Source: Micropterix aruncella (taxonomy: Eukaryota; Arthropoda; Insecta; Lepidoptera; Micropterigidae). From it: a stretch of DNA of 64,000 nucleotides. Below are positions 11,908 to 25,210 of this stretch, one piece after another. The notes under the pieces were generated by a model, which was given only the letters and a program-made list of their open reading frames with translations, did not search any database and was not told the origin of the DNA. The stretch lies in contig OX155961.1 in the NCBI GenBank assembly GCA_944548615.1, positions 21,532,773-21,596,772 on the forward strand, written 5' to 3'. The position numbers were made by a program, and so were the translations under genes. The stretch's first letter is position 1, and each line of letters starts with the position of its first letter.

Positions 11908-14900
11908 GTTCGAAATTTGAATTTTCAAATCTGACAGTTGGTTCGAAATTTGAATTTTCAAATTTGACAGTTGGTTCGAAATTTGAATTTTCAAATCTGA
12001 CAGTTGGTTCGAAATTTGAATTTTCAAATTTGACAGTTGGTTCGAAATTTGAATTTTCAAATCTGACAGTTGGCGCGAAATTTGAATTTTCAAATTTGAC
12101 AGTTGGTTCGAAATTTGAATTTTCAAATCTGACAGTTGGTTCGAAATTTGAATTTTCAAATTTGACAGTTGGTTCGAAATTTAAATTTTCAAATCTGACA
12201 GTTGGTTCGAAATTTGAATTTTCAAATCTGACAGTTGGTTCGAAATTTGAATTTTCAAATTTGACAGTTGGTTCGAAATTTGAATTTTCAAATCTGACAG
12301 TTGGTTCGAAATTTGAATTTTCAAATTTGACAGTTGGTTCGAAATTTGAATTTTCAAATCTGACAGTTGGTTCGAAATTTGAATTTTCAAATTTGACAGT
12401 TGGTTCGAAATTTGAATTTTCAAATTTGACAGTTGGTTCGAAATTTGAATTTTCAAATCTGACAGTTGGCGCGAAATTTGAATTTTCAAATTTGACAGGT
12501 GGTTCGAAATTTGAATTTTCAAATCTGACAGTAGGCGCGAAATTTGAATTTTCAAATTTGACAGGTGGTTCGAAATTTGAATTTTCAAATCTGACAGTTG
12601 GTTCGAAATTTGAATTTTCAAATCTGACAGTTGGCGCGAAATTTGAATTTTCAAATTTGACAGGTGGTTCGAAATTTGAATTTTCAAATCTGACAGTTGG
12701 TTCGAAATTTGAATTTTCAAATCTGACAGTTGGCGCGAAATTTGAATTTTCAAATTTGACAGGTGGTTCGAAATTTGAATTTTCAAATCTGACAGTTGGC
12801 GCGAAATTTGAATTTTCAAATTTGACAGGTGGTTCGAAATTTGAATTTTCAAATCTGACAGTTGGTTCGAAATTTGAATTTTCAAATTTGACAGTTGGTT
12901 CGAAATTTGAATTTTCAAATTTGACAGTTGGTTCGAAATTTGAATTTTCAAATCTGACAGTTGGCGCGAAATTAGAATTTTCAAATTTGACAGGTGGTTC
13001 GATATTTGAATTTTCAAATCTGACAGTTGGTTCGAAATTTGAATTTTCAAATTTGACAGTTGGTTCGAAATTTGAATTTTCAAATCTGACAGTTGGCGCG
13101 AAATTTGAATTTTCAAATTTGACAGGTGGTTCGAAATTTGAATTTTCAAATCTGACAGTTGGTTCGAAATTTGAATTTTCAAATCTGACAGTTGGTTCGA
13201 AATTTTTTGAATTTTCAAATTTGACAGTTGGTTCGAAATTTGAATTTTCAAATCTGACAGTTGGCGCGACATTTGAATTTTCAAATTTGACAGGTGGTTC
13301 GATATTTGAATTTTCAAATCTGACAGTTGGTTCGAAATTTGAATTTTCAAATTTGACAGTTGGTTCGAAATTTGAAATTTCAAATCTGACAGTTGGCGCG
13401 AAATTTGAATTTTCAAATTTGACAGGTGGTTCGAAATTTGAATTTTCAAATTTGACAGTTGGTTCGAAATTTGAATTTTCAAATCTGACAGTTGGTTCGA
13501 AATTTGAATTTTCAAATCTGACAGTTGGCGCGAAATTTGAATTTTCAAATTTGACAGGCGGTTCGAAATTTGAATTTTCAAATCTGACAGTTGGTTCGAA
13601 ATTTGAATTTTCAAATTTGACAGTTGGCGCGAAATTTGAATTTTCAAATTTGACAGGTGGTTCGAAATTTGAATTTTCAAATCTGACAGTTGGCGCGAAA
13701 TTTGAATTTTCAAATTTGACAGGTAGTTCGAAATTTGAATTTTCAAATCTGACAGTTGGTTCGAAATTTGAATTTTCAAATCAGACAGTTTGCGCGAAAT
13801 TTGAATTTTCAAATTTGACAGGTGGTTCGAAATTTGAATTTTTAAATCTGACAGTTGGTTCGAAATTTGAATTTTCAAATTTGACAGTTGGTTCGAAATT
13901 TGAATTTTCAAATCTGACAGTTGGTTCGAAATTTGAATTTTCAAATTTGACAGTTGGTTTGAAATTTGAATTTTCAAATCTGACATTTGGCGCGAAATTT
14001 GAATTTTCAAATTTTACAGGGGGTTCGAAATTTGAATTTTCAAATCTGACAGTTGGCGCGAAATTTGAATTTTCAAATTTGACAGGTGGTTCGAAATTTG
14101 AATTTTCAAATTTGACAGTTGGTTCGAAATTTGAATTTTCAAATCTGACAGTTGGTTCGAAATTTGAATTTTCAAATTTGACAGTTGGTTCGAAATTTGA
14201 ATTTTCAAATCTGACAGTTGGTTCGAAATTTGAATTTTCAAATTTGACAGTTGGTTCGAAATTTGAATTTTCAAATCTGACAGTTGGTTCGAAATTTGAA
14301 TTTTCAAATTTGACAGTTGGTTCGAAATTTGAATTTTCAAATTTGACAGTTGGTTCGAAATTTGAATTTTCAAATCTGACAGTTGGCGCGAAATTTGAAT
14401 TTTCAAATTTGACAGGTGGTTCGAAATTTGAATTTTCAAATCTGACAGTTGGCGCGAAATTTGAATTTTCAAATTTGACAGGTGGTTCGAAATTTGAATT
14501 TTCAAATCTGACAGTTGGTTCGAAATTTGAATTTTCAAATCTGACAGTTGGCGCGAAATTTGAATTTTCAAATTTGACAGGTGGTTCGAAATTTGAATTT
14601 TCAAATCTGACAGTTGGCGCGAAATTTGAATTTTCAAATTTGACAGGTGGTTCGAAATTTGAATTTTCAAATCTGACAGTTGGTTCGAAATTTGAATTTT
14701 CAAATTTGACAGTTGGTTCGAAATTTGAATTTTCAAATTTGACAGTTGGTTCGAAATTTGAATTTTCAAATCTGACAGTTGGCGCGAAATTAGAATTTTC
14801 AAATTTGACAGGTGGTTCGATATTTGAATTTTCAAATCTGACAGTTGGTTCGAAATTTGAATTTTCAAATTTGACAGTTGGTTCGAAATTTGAATTTTCA

Positions 14901-17589
14901 AATCTGACAGTTGGCGCGAAATTTGAATTTTCAAATTTGACAGGTGGTTCGAAATTTGAATTTTCAAATCTGACAGTTGGTTCGAAATTTGAATTTTCAA
15001 ATCTGACAGTTGGTTCGAAATTTTTTGAATTTTCAAATTTGACAGTTGGTTCGAAATTTGAATTTTCAAATCTGACAGTTGGCGCGACATTTGAATTTTC
15101 AAATTTGACAGGTGGTTCGAAATTAGAATTTTCAAATCTGACAGTTGGCGCGAAATTTGAATTTTCAAATTTGACAGGTGGTTCGAAATTTGAATTTTCA
15201 AATCTGACAGTTGGTTCGAAATTTGAATTTTCAAATTTGACAGTTGGTTCGAAATTTGAATTTTCAAATCTGACAGTTGGCGCGAAATTTGAATTTTCAA
15301 ATTTGACAGGTGGTTCGAATATTGAATTTTCAAATCTGACAGTTGGCGCGAAATTTCAATTTTCAAATTTGACAGGTGGTTCGAAATTTGAATTTTCAAA
15401 TCTGACAGTTGGTTCGAAATTTGAATTTTCAAATCTGACAGTTGGCGCGAAATTTGAATTTTCAAATTTGACAGGTGGTTCGAAATTTGAATTTTCAAAT
15501 CTGACAGTTGGTTCGAAATTTGAATTTTCAAATTTGACAGTTGGTTCGAAATTTGAATTTTCAAATCTGACAGTTGGCGCGAAATTTGAATTTTCAAATT
15601 TGACAGGTGGTTCGAAATTTGAATTTTCAAATCTGACAGTTGGCGCGAAATTTGTATTTTCAAATTTGACAGGTGGTTCGAAATTTGAATTTTCAAATCT
15701 GACAGTTGGTTCGAAATTTGAATTTTCAAATCTGACAGTTGGTTCGAAATTTGAATTTTCAAATCTGACAGTTGGTTCGAAATTTGAATTTTCAAATTTG
15801 ACAGGTGGTTCGAAATTTGAATTTTCAAATCTGACAGTTGGCGCGAAATTTGTATTTTCAAATTTGACAGGTGGTTCGAAATTTGAATTTTCAAATCTGA
15901 CAGTTGGTTCGAAATTTGAATTTTCAAATCTGACAGTTGGTTCGAAATTTGAATTTTCAAATTTGACAGTTGGTTCGAAATTTGAATTTTCAAATCTGAC
16001 AGTTGGTTCGAAATTTGAATTTTCAAATTTGACAGGTGTTTCGAAATTTGAATTTTCAAATCTGACAGTTGGTTCGAAATTTGAATTGTCAAATTTGACA
16101 GTTGGTTTGAAATTTGAATTTTCAAATCTGACATTTGGCGCGAAATTTGAATTTTCAAATTTGACAGGGGGTTCGAAATTTGAATTTTCAAATCTGACAG
16201 TTGGCGCGAAATTTGAATTTTCAAATTTGACAGGTGGTTCGAAATTTGAATTTTCAAATCTGACAGTTGGTTCGAAATTTGAATTTTTAAATCTGACAGT
16301 TGGTTCGAAATTTGAATTTTCAAATCTGACAGTTGGTTCGAAATTTGAATTTTCAAATCTGACAGTTGGTTCGAAATTTGAATTTTCAAATTTGACAGTT
16401 GGTTCGAAATTTGAATTTTCAAATCTGACAGTTGGCGCGAAATTTGAATTTTCAAATTTGACAGGTGGTTCGAAATTTGAATTTTCAAATCTGACAGTTG
16501 GCGCGAAATTTGAATTTTCAAATTTGACAGTTGGTTCGAAATTTGAATTTTCAAATCTGACAGTTGGCGCGAAATTTCAATTTTCTAATTTGACAGGTGG
16601 TTCGAAATTTGAATTTTCAAATCTGACAGTTGGTTCGAAATTTGAATTTTCAAATCTGACAGTTGGTTCGAAATTTGAATTTTCAAATTTGACAGTTGGT
16701 TCGAAATTTGAATTTTCAAATCTGACAGTTGGTTCGAAATTTGAATTTTCAAATTTGACAGTTGGTTCGAAATTTGAATTTTCAAATCTGACAGTTGGTT
16801 CGAAATTTGAATTTTCAAATTTGACAGTTGGTTCGAAATTTGAATTTTCAAATCTGACAGTTGGCGCGAAATTTGAATTTTCAAATTTGACAGTTGGTTC
16901 GAAATTTGAATTTTCAAATCTGACAGTTGGTTCGAAATTTGAATTTTCAAATTTGACAGTTGGTTCGAAATTTAAATTTTCAAATCTGACAGTTGGTTCG
17001 AAATTTGAATTTTCAAATCTGACAGTTGGTTCGAAATTTGAATTTTCAAATTTGACAGTTGGTTCGAAATTTGAATTTTCAAATCTGACAGTTGGTTCGA
17101 AATTTGAATTTTCAAATTTGACAGTTGGTTCGAAATTTGAATTTTCAAATCTGACAGTTGGTTCGAAATTTGAATTTTCAAATTTGACAGTTGGTTCGAA
17201 ATTTGAATTTTCAAATTTGACAGTTGGTTCGAAATTTGAATTTTCAAATCTGACAGTTGGCGCGAAATTTGAATTTTCAAATTTGACAGGTGGTTCGAAA
17301 TTTGAATTTTCAAATCTGACAGTAGGCGCGAAATTTGAATTTTCAAATTTGACAGGTGGTTCGAAATTTGAATTTTCAAATCTGACAGTTGGTTCGAAAT
17401 TTGAATTTTCAAATCTGACAGTTGGCGCGAAATTTGAATTTTCAAATTTGACAGGTGGTTCGAAATTTGAATTTTCAAATCTGACAGTTGGTTCGAAATT
17501 TGAATTTTCAAATCTGACAGTTGGCGCGAAATTTGAATTTTCAAATTTGACAGGTGGTTCGAAATTTGAATTTTCAAATCTGACAGTTG
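11908..17589 (+). repeat. HOR of 5,682 bp, copy 1
   Basis: It is 172 monomers plus two 3-bp insertions (13203-13208 and 15021-15026). These lie 1,818 bp apart and mark a further internal partial repeat of 55 monomers. Over 12181-14010 and 14014-16554 the translations match those of copy 2 residue for residue as far as I can see, so the two copies look near-identical. The TTTGCGCG variant near 13789 is shared only with copy 2 (19471) and marks their common recent origin. Most of the block recurs at 28.3-33.1 kb and 44.5-49.2 kb. Confidence 0.92.
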
Positions 17590-20500
17590 GTTCGAAATTT
17601 GAATTTTCAAATCTGACAGTTGGTTCGAAATTTGAATTTTCAAATTTGACAGTTGGTTCGAAATTTGAATTTTCAAATCTGACAGTTGGTTCGAAATTTG
17701 AATTTTCAAATTTGACAGTTGGTTCGAAATTTGAATTTTCAAATCTGACAGTTGGCGCGAAATTTGAATTTTCAAATTTGACAGTTGGTTCGAAATTTGA
17801 ATTTTCAAATCTGACAGTTGGTTCGAAATTTGAATTTTCAAATTTGACAGTTGGTTCGAAATTTAAATTTTCAAATCTGACAGTTGGTTCGAAATTTGAA
17901 TTTTCAAATCTGACAGTTGGTTCGAAATTTGAATTTTCAAATTTGACAGTTGGTTCGAAATTTGAATTTTCAAATCTGACAGTTGGTTCGAAATTTGAAT
18001 TTTCAAATTTGACAGTTGGTTCGAAATTTGAATTTTCAAATCTGACAGTTGGTTCGAAATTTGAATTTTCAAATTTGACAGTTGGTTCGAAATTTGAATT
18101 TTCAAATTTGACAGTTGGTTCGAAATTTGAATTTTCAAATCTGACAGTTGGCGCGAAATTTGAATTTTCAAATTTGACAGGTGGTTCGAAATTTGAATTT
18201 TCAAATCTGACAGTAGGCGCGAAATTTGAATTTTCAAATTTGACAGGTGGTTCGAAATTTGAATTTTCAAATCTGACAGTTGGTTCGAAATTTGAATTTT
18301 CAAATCTGACAGTTGGCGCGAAATTTGAATTTTCAAATTTGACAGGTGGTTCGAAATTTGAATTTTCAAATCTGACAGTTGGTTCGAAATTTGAATTTTC
18401 AAATCTGACAGTTGGCGCGAAATTTGAATTTTCAAATTTGACAGGTGGTTCGAAATTTGAATTTTCAAATCTGACAGTTGGCGCGAAATTTGAATTTTCA
18501 AATTTGACAGGTGGTTCGAAATTTGAATTTTCAAATCTGACAGTTGGTTCGAAATTTGAATTTTCAAATTTGACAGTTGGTTCGAAATTTGAATTTTCAA
18601 ATTTGACAGTTGGTTCGAAATTTGAATTTTCAAATCTGACAGTTGGCGCGAAATTAGAATTTTCAAATTTGACAGGTGGTTCGATATTTGAATTTTCAAA
18701 TCTGACAGTTGGTTCGAAATTTGAATTTTCAAATTTGACAGTTGGTTCGAAATTTGAATTTTCAAATCTGACAGTTGGCGCGAAATTTGAATTTTCAAAT
18801 TTGACAGGTGGTTCGAAATTTGAATTTTCAAATCTGACAGTTGGTTCGAAATTTGAATTTTCAAATCTGACAGTTGGTTCGAAATTTTTTGAATTTTCAA
18901 ATTTGACAGTTGGTTCGAAATTTGAATTTTCAAATCTGACAGTTGGCGCGACATTTGAATTTTCAAATTTGACAGGTGGTTCGATATTTGAATTTTCAAA
19001 TCTGACAGTTGGTTCGAAATTTGAATTTTCAAATTTGACAGTTGGTTCGAAATTTGAAATTTCAAATCTGACAGTTGGCGCGAAATTTGAATTTTCAAAT
19101 TTGACAGGTGGTTCGAAATTTGAATTTTCAAATTTGACAGTTGGTTCGAAATTTGAATTTTCAAATCTGACAGTTGGTTCGAAATTTGAATTTTCAAATC
19201 TGACAGTTGGCGCGAAATTTGAATTTTCAAATTTGACAGGCGGTTCGAAATTTGAATTTTCAAATCTGACAGTTGGTTCGAAATTTGAATTTTCAAATTT
19301 GACAGTTGGCGCGAAATTTGAATTTTCAAATTTGACAGGTGGTTCGAAATTTGAATTTTCAAATCTGACAGTTGGCGCGAAATTTGAATTTTCAAATTTG
19401 ACAGGTAGTTCGAAATTTGAATTTTCAAATCTGACAGTTGGTTCGAAATTTGAATTTTCAAATCAGACAGTTTGCGCGAAATTTGAATTTTCAAATTTGA
19501 CAGGTGGTTCGAAATTTGAATTTTTAAATCTGACAGTTGGTTCGAAATTTGAATTTTCAAATTTGACAGTTGGTTCGAAATTTGAATTTTCAAATCTGAC
19601 AGTTGGTTCGAAATTTGAATTTTCAAATTTGACAGTTGGTTTGAAATTTGAATTTTCAAATCTGACATTTGGCGCGAAATTTGAATTTTCAAATTTTACA
19701 GGGGGTTCGAAATTTGAATTTTCAAATCTGACAGTTGGCGCGAAATTTGAATTTTCAAATTTGACAGGTGGTTCGAAATTTGAATTTTCAAATTTGACAG
19801 TTGGTTCGAAATTTGAATTTTCAAATCTGACAGTTGGTTCGAAATTTGAATTTTCAAATTTGACAGTTGGTTCGAAATTTGAATTTTCAAATCTGACAGT
19901 TGGTTCGAAATTTGAATTTTCAAATTTGACAGTTGGTTCGAAATTTGAATTTTCAAATCTGACAGTTGGTTCGAAATTTGAATTTTCAAATTTGACAGTT
20001 GGTTCGAAATTTGAATTTTCAAATTTGACAGTTGGTTCGAAATTTGAATTTTCAAATCTGACAGTTGGCGCGAAATTTGAATTTTCAAATTTGACAGGTG
20101 GTTCGAAATTTGAATTTTCAAATCTGACAGTTGGCGCGAAATTTGAATTTTCAAATTTGACAGGTGGTTCGAAATTTGAATTTTCAAATCTGACAGTTGG
20201 TTCGAAATTTGAATTTTCAAATCTGACAGTTGGCGCGAAATTTGAATTTTCAAATTTGACAGGTGGTTCGAAATTTGAATTTTCAAATCTGACAGTTGGC
20301 GCGAAATTTGAATTTTCAAATTTGACAGGTGGTTCGAAATTTGAATTTTCAAATCTGACAGTTGGTTCGAAATTTGAATTTTCAAATTTGACAGTTGGTT
20401 CGAAATTTGAATTTTCAAATTTGACAGTTGGTTCGAAATTTGAATTTTCAAATCTGACAGTTGGCGCGAAATTAGAATTTTCAAATTTGACAGGTGGTTC

Positions 20501-23271
20501 GATATTTGAATTTTCAAATCTGACAGTTGGTTCGAAATTTGAATTTTCAAATTTGACAGTTGGTTCGAAATTTGAATTTTCAAATCTGACAGTTGGCGCG
20601 AAATTTGAATTTTCAAATTTGACAGGTGGTTCGAAATTTGAATTTTCAAATCTGACAGTTGGTTCGAAATTTGAATTTTCAAATCTGACAGTTGGTTCGA
20701 AATTTTTTGAATTTTCAAATTTGACAGTTGGTTCGAAATTTGAATTTTCAAATCTGACAGTTGGCGCGACATTTGAATTTTCAAATTTGACAGGTGGTTC
20801 GAAATTAGAATTTTCAAATCTGACAGTTGGCGCGAAATTTGAATTTTCAAATTTGACAGGTGGTTCGAAATTTGAATTTTCAAATCTGACAGTTGGTTCG
20901 AAATTTGAATTTTCAAATTTGACAGTTGGTTCGAAATTTGAATTTTCAAATCTGACAGTTGGCGCGAAATTTGAATTTTCAAATTTGACAGGTGGTTCGA
21001 ATATTGAATTTTCAAATCTGACAGTTGGCGCGAAATTTCAATTTTCAAATTTGACAGGTGGTTCGAAATTTGAATTTTCAAATCTGACAGTTGGTTCGAA
21101 ATTTGAATTTTCAAATCTGACAGTTGGCGCGAAATTTGAATTTTCAAATTTGACAGGTGGTTCGAAATTTGAATTTTCAAATCTGACAGTTGGTTCGAAA
21201 TTTGAATTTTCAAATTTGACAGTTGGTTCGAAATTTGAATTTTCAAATCTGACAGTTGGCGCGAAATTTGAATTTTCAAATTTGACAGGTGGTTCGAAAT
21301 TTGAATTTTCAAATCTGACAGTTGGCGCGAAATTTGTATTTTCAAATTTGACAGGTGGTTCGAAATTTGAATTTTCAAATCTGACAGTTGGTTCGAAATT
21401 TGAATTTTCAAATCTGACAGTTGGTTCGAAATTTGAATTTTCAAATCTGACAGTTGGTTCGAAATTTGAATTTTCAAATTTGACAGGTGGTTCGAAATTT
21501 GAATTTTCAAATCTGACAGTTGGCGCGAAATTTGTATTTTCAAATTTGACAGGTGGTTCGAAATTTGAATTTTCAAATCTGACAGTTGGTTCGAAATTTG
21601 AATTTTCAAATCTGACAGTTGGTTCGAAATTTGAATTTTCAAATTTGACAGTTGGTTCGAAATTTGAATTTTCAAATCTGACAGTTGGTTCGAAATTTGA
21701 ATTTTCAAATTTGACAGGTGTTTCGAAATTTGAATTTTCAAATCTGACAGTTGGTTCGAAATTTGAATTGTCAAATTTGACAGTTGGTTTGAAATTTGAA
21801 TTTTCAAATCTGACATTTGGCGCGAAATTTGAATTTTCAAATTTGACAGGGGGTTCGAAATTTGAATTTTCAAATCTGACAGTTGGCGCGAAATTTGAAT
21901 TTTCAAATTTGACAGGTGGTTCGAAATTTGAATTTTCAAATCTGACAGTTGGTTCGAAATTTGAATTTTTAAATCTGACAGTTGGTTCGAAATTTGAATT
22001 TTCAAATCTGACAGTTGGTTCGAAATTTGAATTTTCAAATCTGACAGTTGGTTCGAAATTTGAATTTTCAAATTTGACAGTTGGTTCGAAATTTGAATTT
22101 TCAAATCTGACAGTTGGCGCGAAATTTGAATTTTCAAATTTGACAGGTGGTTCGAAATTTGAATTTTCAAATCTGACAGTTGGCGCGAAATTTGAATTTT
22201 CAAATTTGACAGTTGGTTCGAAATTTGAATTTTCAAATCTGACAGTTGGCGCGAAATTTCAATTTTCTAATTTGACAGGTGGTTCGAAATTTGAATTTTC
22301 AAATCTGACAGTTGGTTCGAAATTTGAATTTTCAAATCTGACAGTTGGTTCGAAATTTGAATTTTCAAATTTGACAGTTGGTTCGAAATTTGAATTTTCA
22401 AATCTGACAGTTGGTTCGAAATTTGAATTTTCAAATTTGACAGTTGGTTCGAAATTTGAATTTTCAAATCTGACAGTTGGTTCGAAATTTGAATTTTCAA
22501 ATTTGACAGTTGGTTCGAAATTTGAATTTTCAAATCTGACAGTTGGCGCGAAATTTGAATTTTCAAATTTGACAGTTGGTTCGAAATTTGAATTTTCAAA
22601 TCTGACAGTTGGTTCGAAATTTGAATTTTCAAATTTGACAGTTGGTTCGAAATTTAAATTTTCAAATCTGACAGTTGGTTCGAAATTTGAATTTTCAAAT
22701 CTGACAGTTGGTTCGAAATTTGAATTTTCAAATTTGACAGTTGGTTCGAAATTTGAATTTTCAAATCTGACAGTTGGTTCGAAATTTGAATTTTCAAATT
22801 TGACAGTTGGTTCGAAATTTGAATTTTCAAATCTGACAGTTGGTTCGAAATTTGAATTTTCAAATTTGACAGTTGGTTCGAAATTTGAATTTTCAAATTT
22901 GACAGTTGGTTCGAAATTTGAATTTTCAAATCTGACAGTTGGCGCGAAATTTGAATTTTCAAATTTGACAGGTGGTTCGAAATTTGAATTTTCAAATCTG
23001 ACAGTAGGCGCGAAATTTGAATTTTCAAATTTGACAGGTGGTTCGAAATTTGAATTTTCAAATCTGACAGTTGGTTCGAAATTTGAATTTTCAAATCTGA
23101 CAGTTGGCGCGAAATTTGAATTTTCAAATTTGACAGGTGGTTCGAAATTTGAATTTTCAAATCTGACAGTTGGTTCGAAATTTGAATTTTCAAATCTGAC
23201 AGTTGGCGCGAAATTTGAATTTTCAAATTTGACAGGTGGTTCGAAATTTGAATTTTCAAATCTGACAGTTG
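17590..23271 (+). repeat. HOR of 5,682 bp, copy 2
   Basis: Immediate tandem copy of the preceding block. T-run expansions at 18885-18890 and 20703-20708 sit exactly 5,682 bp after those of copy 1. At about 17590 and 23272 the two sequences diverge: a GGTTCG monomer follows the first and a GGCGCG monomer follows the second. This fixes the period and both ends. There are no indels relative to copy 1 apart from the shared ones. Confidence 0.92.
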
Positions 23272-24587
23272 GCGCGAAATTTGAATTTTCAAATTTGACA
23301 GGTGGTTCGAAATTTGAATTTTCAAATCTGACAGTTGGTTCGAAATTTGAATTTTCAAATTTGACAGTTGGTTCGAAATTTGAATTTTCAAATTTGACAG
23401 TTGGTTCGAAATTTGAATTTTCAAATCTGACAGTTGGCGCGAAATTAGAATTTTCAAATTTGACAGGTGGTTCGATATTTGAATTTTCAAATCTGACAGT
23501 TGGTTCGAAATTTGAATTTTCAAATTTGACAGTTGGTTCGAAATTTGAATTTTCAAATCTGACAGTTGGCGCGAAATTTGAATTTTCAAATTTGACAGGT
23601 GGTTCGAAATTTGAATTTTCAAATCTGACAGTTGGTTCGAAATTTGAATTTTCAAATCTGACAGTTGGTTCGAAATTTTTTGAATTTTCAAATTTGACAG
23701 TTGGATCGAAATTTGAATTTTCAAATCTGACAGTTGGCGCGACATTTGAATTTTCAAATTTGACAGGTGGTTCGATATTTGAATTTTCAAATCTGACAGT
23801 TGGTTCGAAATTTGAATTTTCAACTTTGACAGTTGGTTCGAAATTTGAAATTTCAAATCTGACAGTTGGCGCGAAATTTGAATTTTCAAATTTGACAGGT
23901 GGTTCGAAATTTGAATTTTCAAATTTGACAGTTGGTTCGAAATTTGAATTTTCAAATCTGACAGTTGGTTCGAAATTTGAATTTTCAAATCTGACAGTTG
24001 GCGCGAAATTTGAATTTTCAAATTTGACAGGCGGTTCGAAATTTGAATTTTCAAATCTGACAGTTGGTTCGAAATTTGAATTTTCAAATTTGACAGTTGG
24101 CGCGAAATTTGAATTTTCAAATTTGACAGGTGGTTCGAAATTTGAATTTTCAAATCTGACAGTTGGCGCGAAATTTGAATTTTCAAATTTGACAGGTAGT
24201 TCGAAATTTGAATTTTCAAATCTGACAGTTGGTTCGAAATTTGAATTTTCAAATCAGACAGTTGGTGCGAAATTTGAATTTTCAAATTTGACAGGTGGTT
24301 CGAAATTTGAATTTTTAAATCTGACAGTTGGTTCGAAATTTGAATTTTCAAATTTGACAGTTGGTTCGAAATTTGAATTTTCAAATCTGACAGTTGGTTC
24401 GAAATTTGAATTTTCAAATTTGACAGTTGGTTTGAAATTTGAATTTTCAAATCTGACATTTGGCGCGAAATTTGAATTTTCAAATTTTACAGGGGGTTCG
24501 AAATTTGAATTTTCAAATCTGACAGTTGGCGCGAAATTTGAATTTTCAAATTTGACAGGTATTCGAAATTTGAATTTTCAAATCTGA
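22654..24587 (+). repeat. Module M2, shifted copy ending at the 24558 deletion
   Basis: It matches 5.9-7.9 kb at an offset of 16,677 bp for most of its length (16,644 bp near the start, one monomer less). It shares variants GTTGGATCG (near 7026 and 23703) and TTTTCAACTTTG (near 7142 and 23819), which the 12-13 kb and 18-19 kb copies lack. It is therefore closer to the 6-8 kb copy. The 3-bp expansion is at 23676-23681. Confidence 0.85.
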
Positions 24588-25210
24588 CAGTTGGCGCGAA
24601 ATTTGAATTTTCAAATTTGACAGGTGGTTCGAAATTTGAATTTTCAAATCTGACAGTTGGCGCGAAATTTGAATTTTCAAATTTGACAGGTGGTTCGAAA
24701 TTTGAATTTTCAAATCTGACAGTTGGTTCGAAATTTGAATTTTCAAATTTGACAGTTGGTTCGAAATTTGAATTTTCAAATCTGACAGTTGGCGCGAAAT
24801 TTGAATTTTCAAATTTGACAGGTGGTTCGAAATTTGAATTTTCAAATCTGACAGTTGGCGCGAAATTTGAATTTTCAAATTTGACAGGTGGTTCGAAATT
24901 TGAATTTTCAAATCTGACAGTTGGTTCGAAATTTGAATTTTCAAATTTGACAGTTGGTTCGAAATTTGAATTTTCAAATCTGACAGTTGGCGCGAAATTT
25001 CAATTTTCTAATTTGACAGGTGGTTCGAAATTTGAATTTTCAAATCTGACAGTTGGCGCGAAATTTGAATTTTCAAATTTGTCAGGTGGTTCGAAATTTG
25101 AATTTTCAAATCTGACAGTTGGTTCGAAATTTGAATTTTCAAATTTGACAGTTGGTTCGAAATTTGAATTTTCAAATTTGACAGGTGGTTCGATATTTGA
25201 ATTTTCAAAT
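23727..25210 (+). repeat. Second locus of the 1,484-bp duplication, copy 1
   Basis: Same sequence order as 7050-8533, displaced by 16,677 bp. The deletion at 24558 corresponds to 7881. The duplication was thus copied as a pair to a second place, so the duplication event is older than the larger copying event. Confidence 0.86.

Noticed and set aside
11766..24587. Giant plus-strand protein of 4,273 codons, and the similar frames at 28311-33923, 44452-50064, 3154-5565 and others
   Set aside because: The frames start at TTG, contain no methionine codon, and end wherever a repeat copy has a 1-bp indel or a stop-creating change. A 33-bp unit without stops guarantees such frames. No upstream region, signal or unique domain exists.
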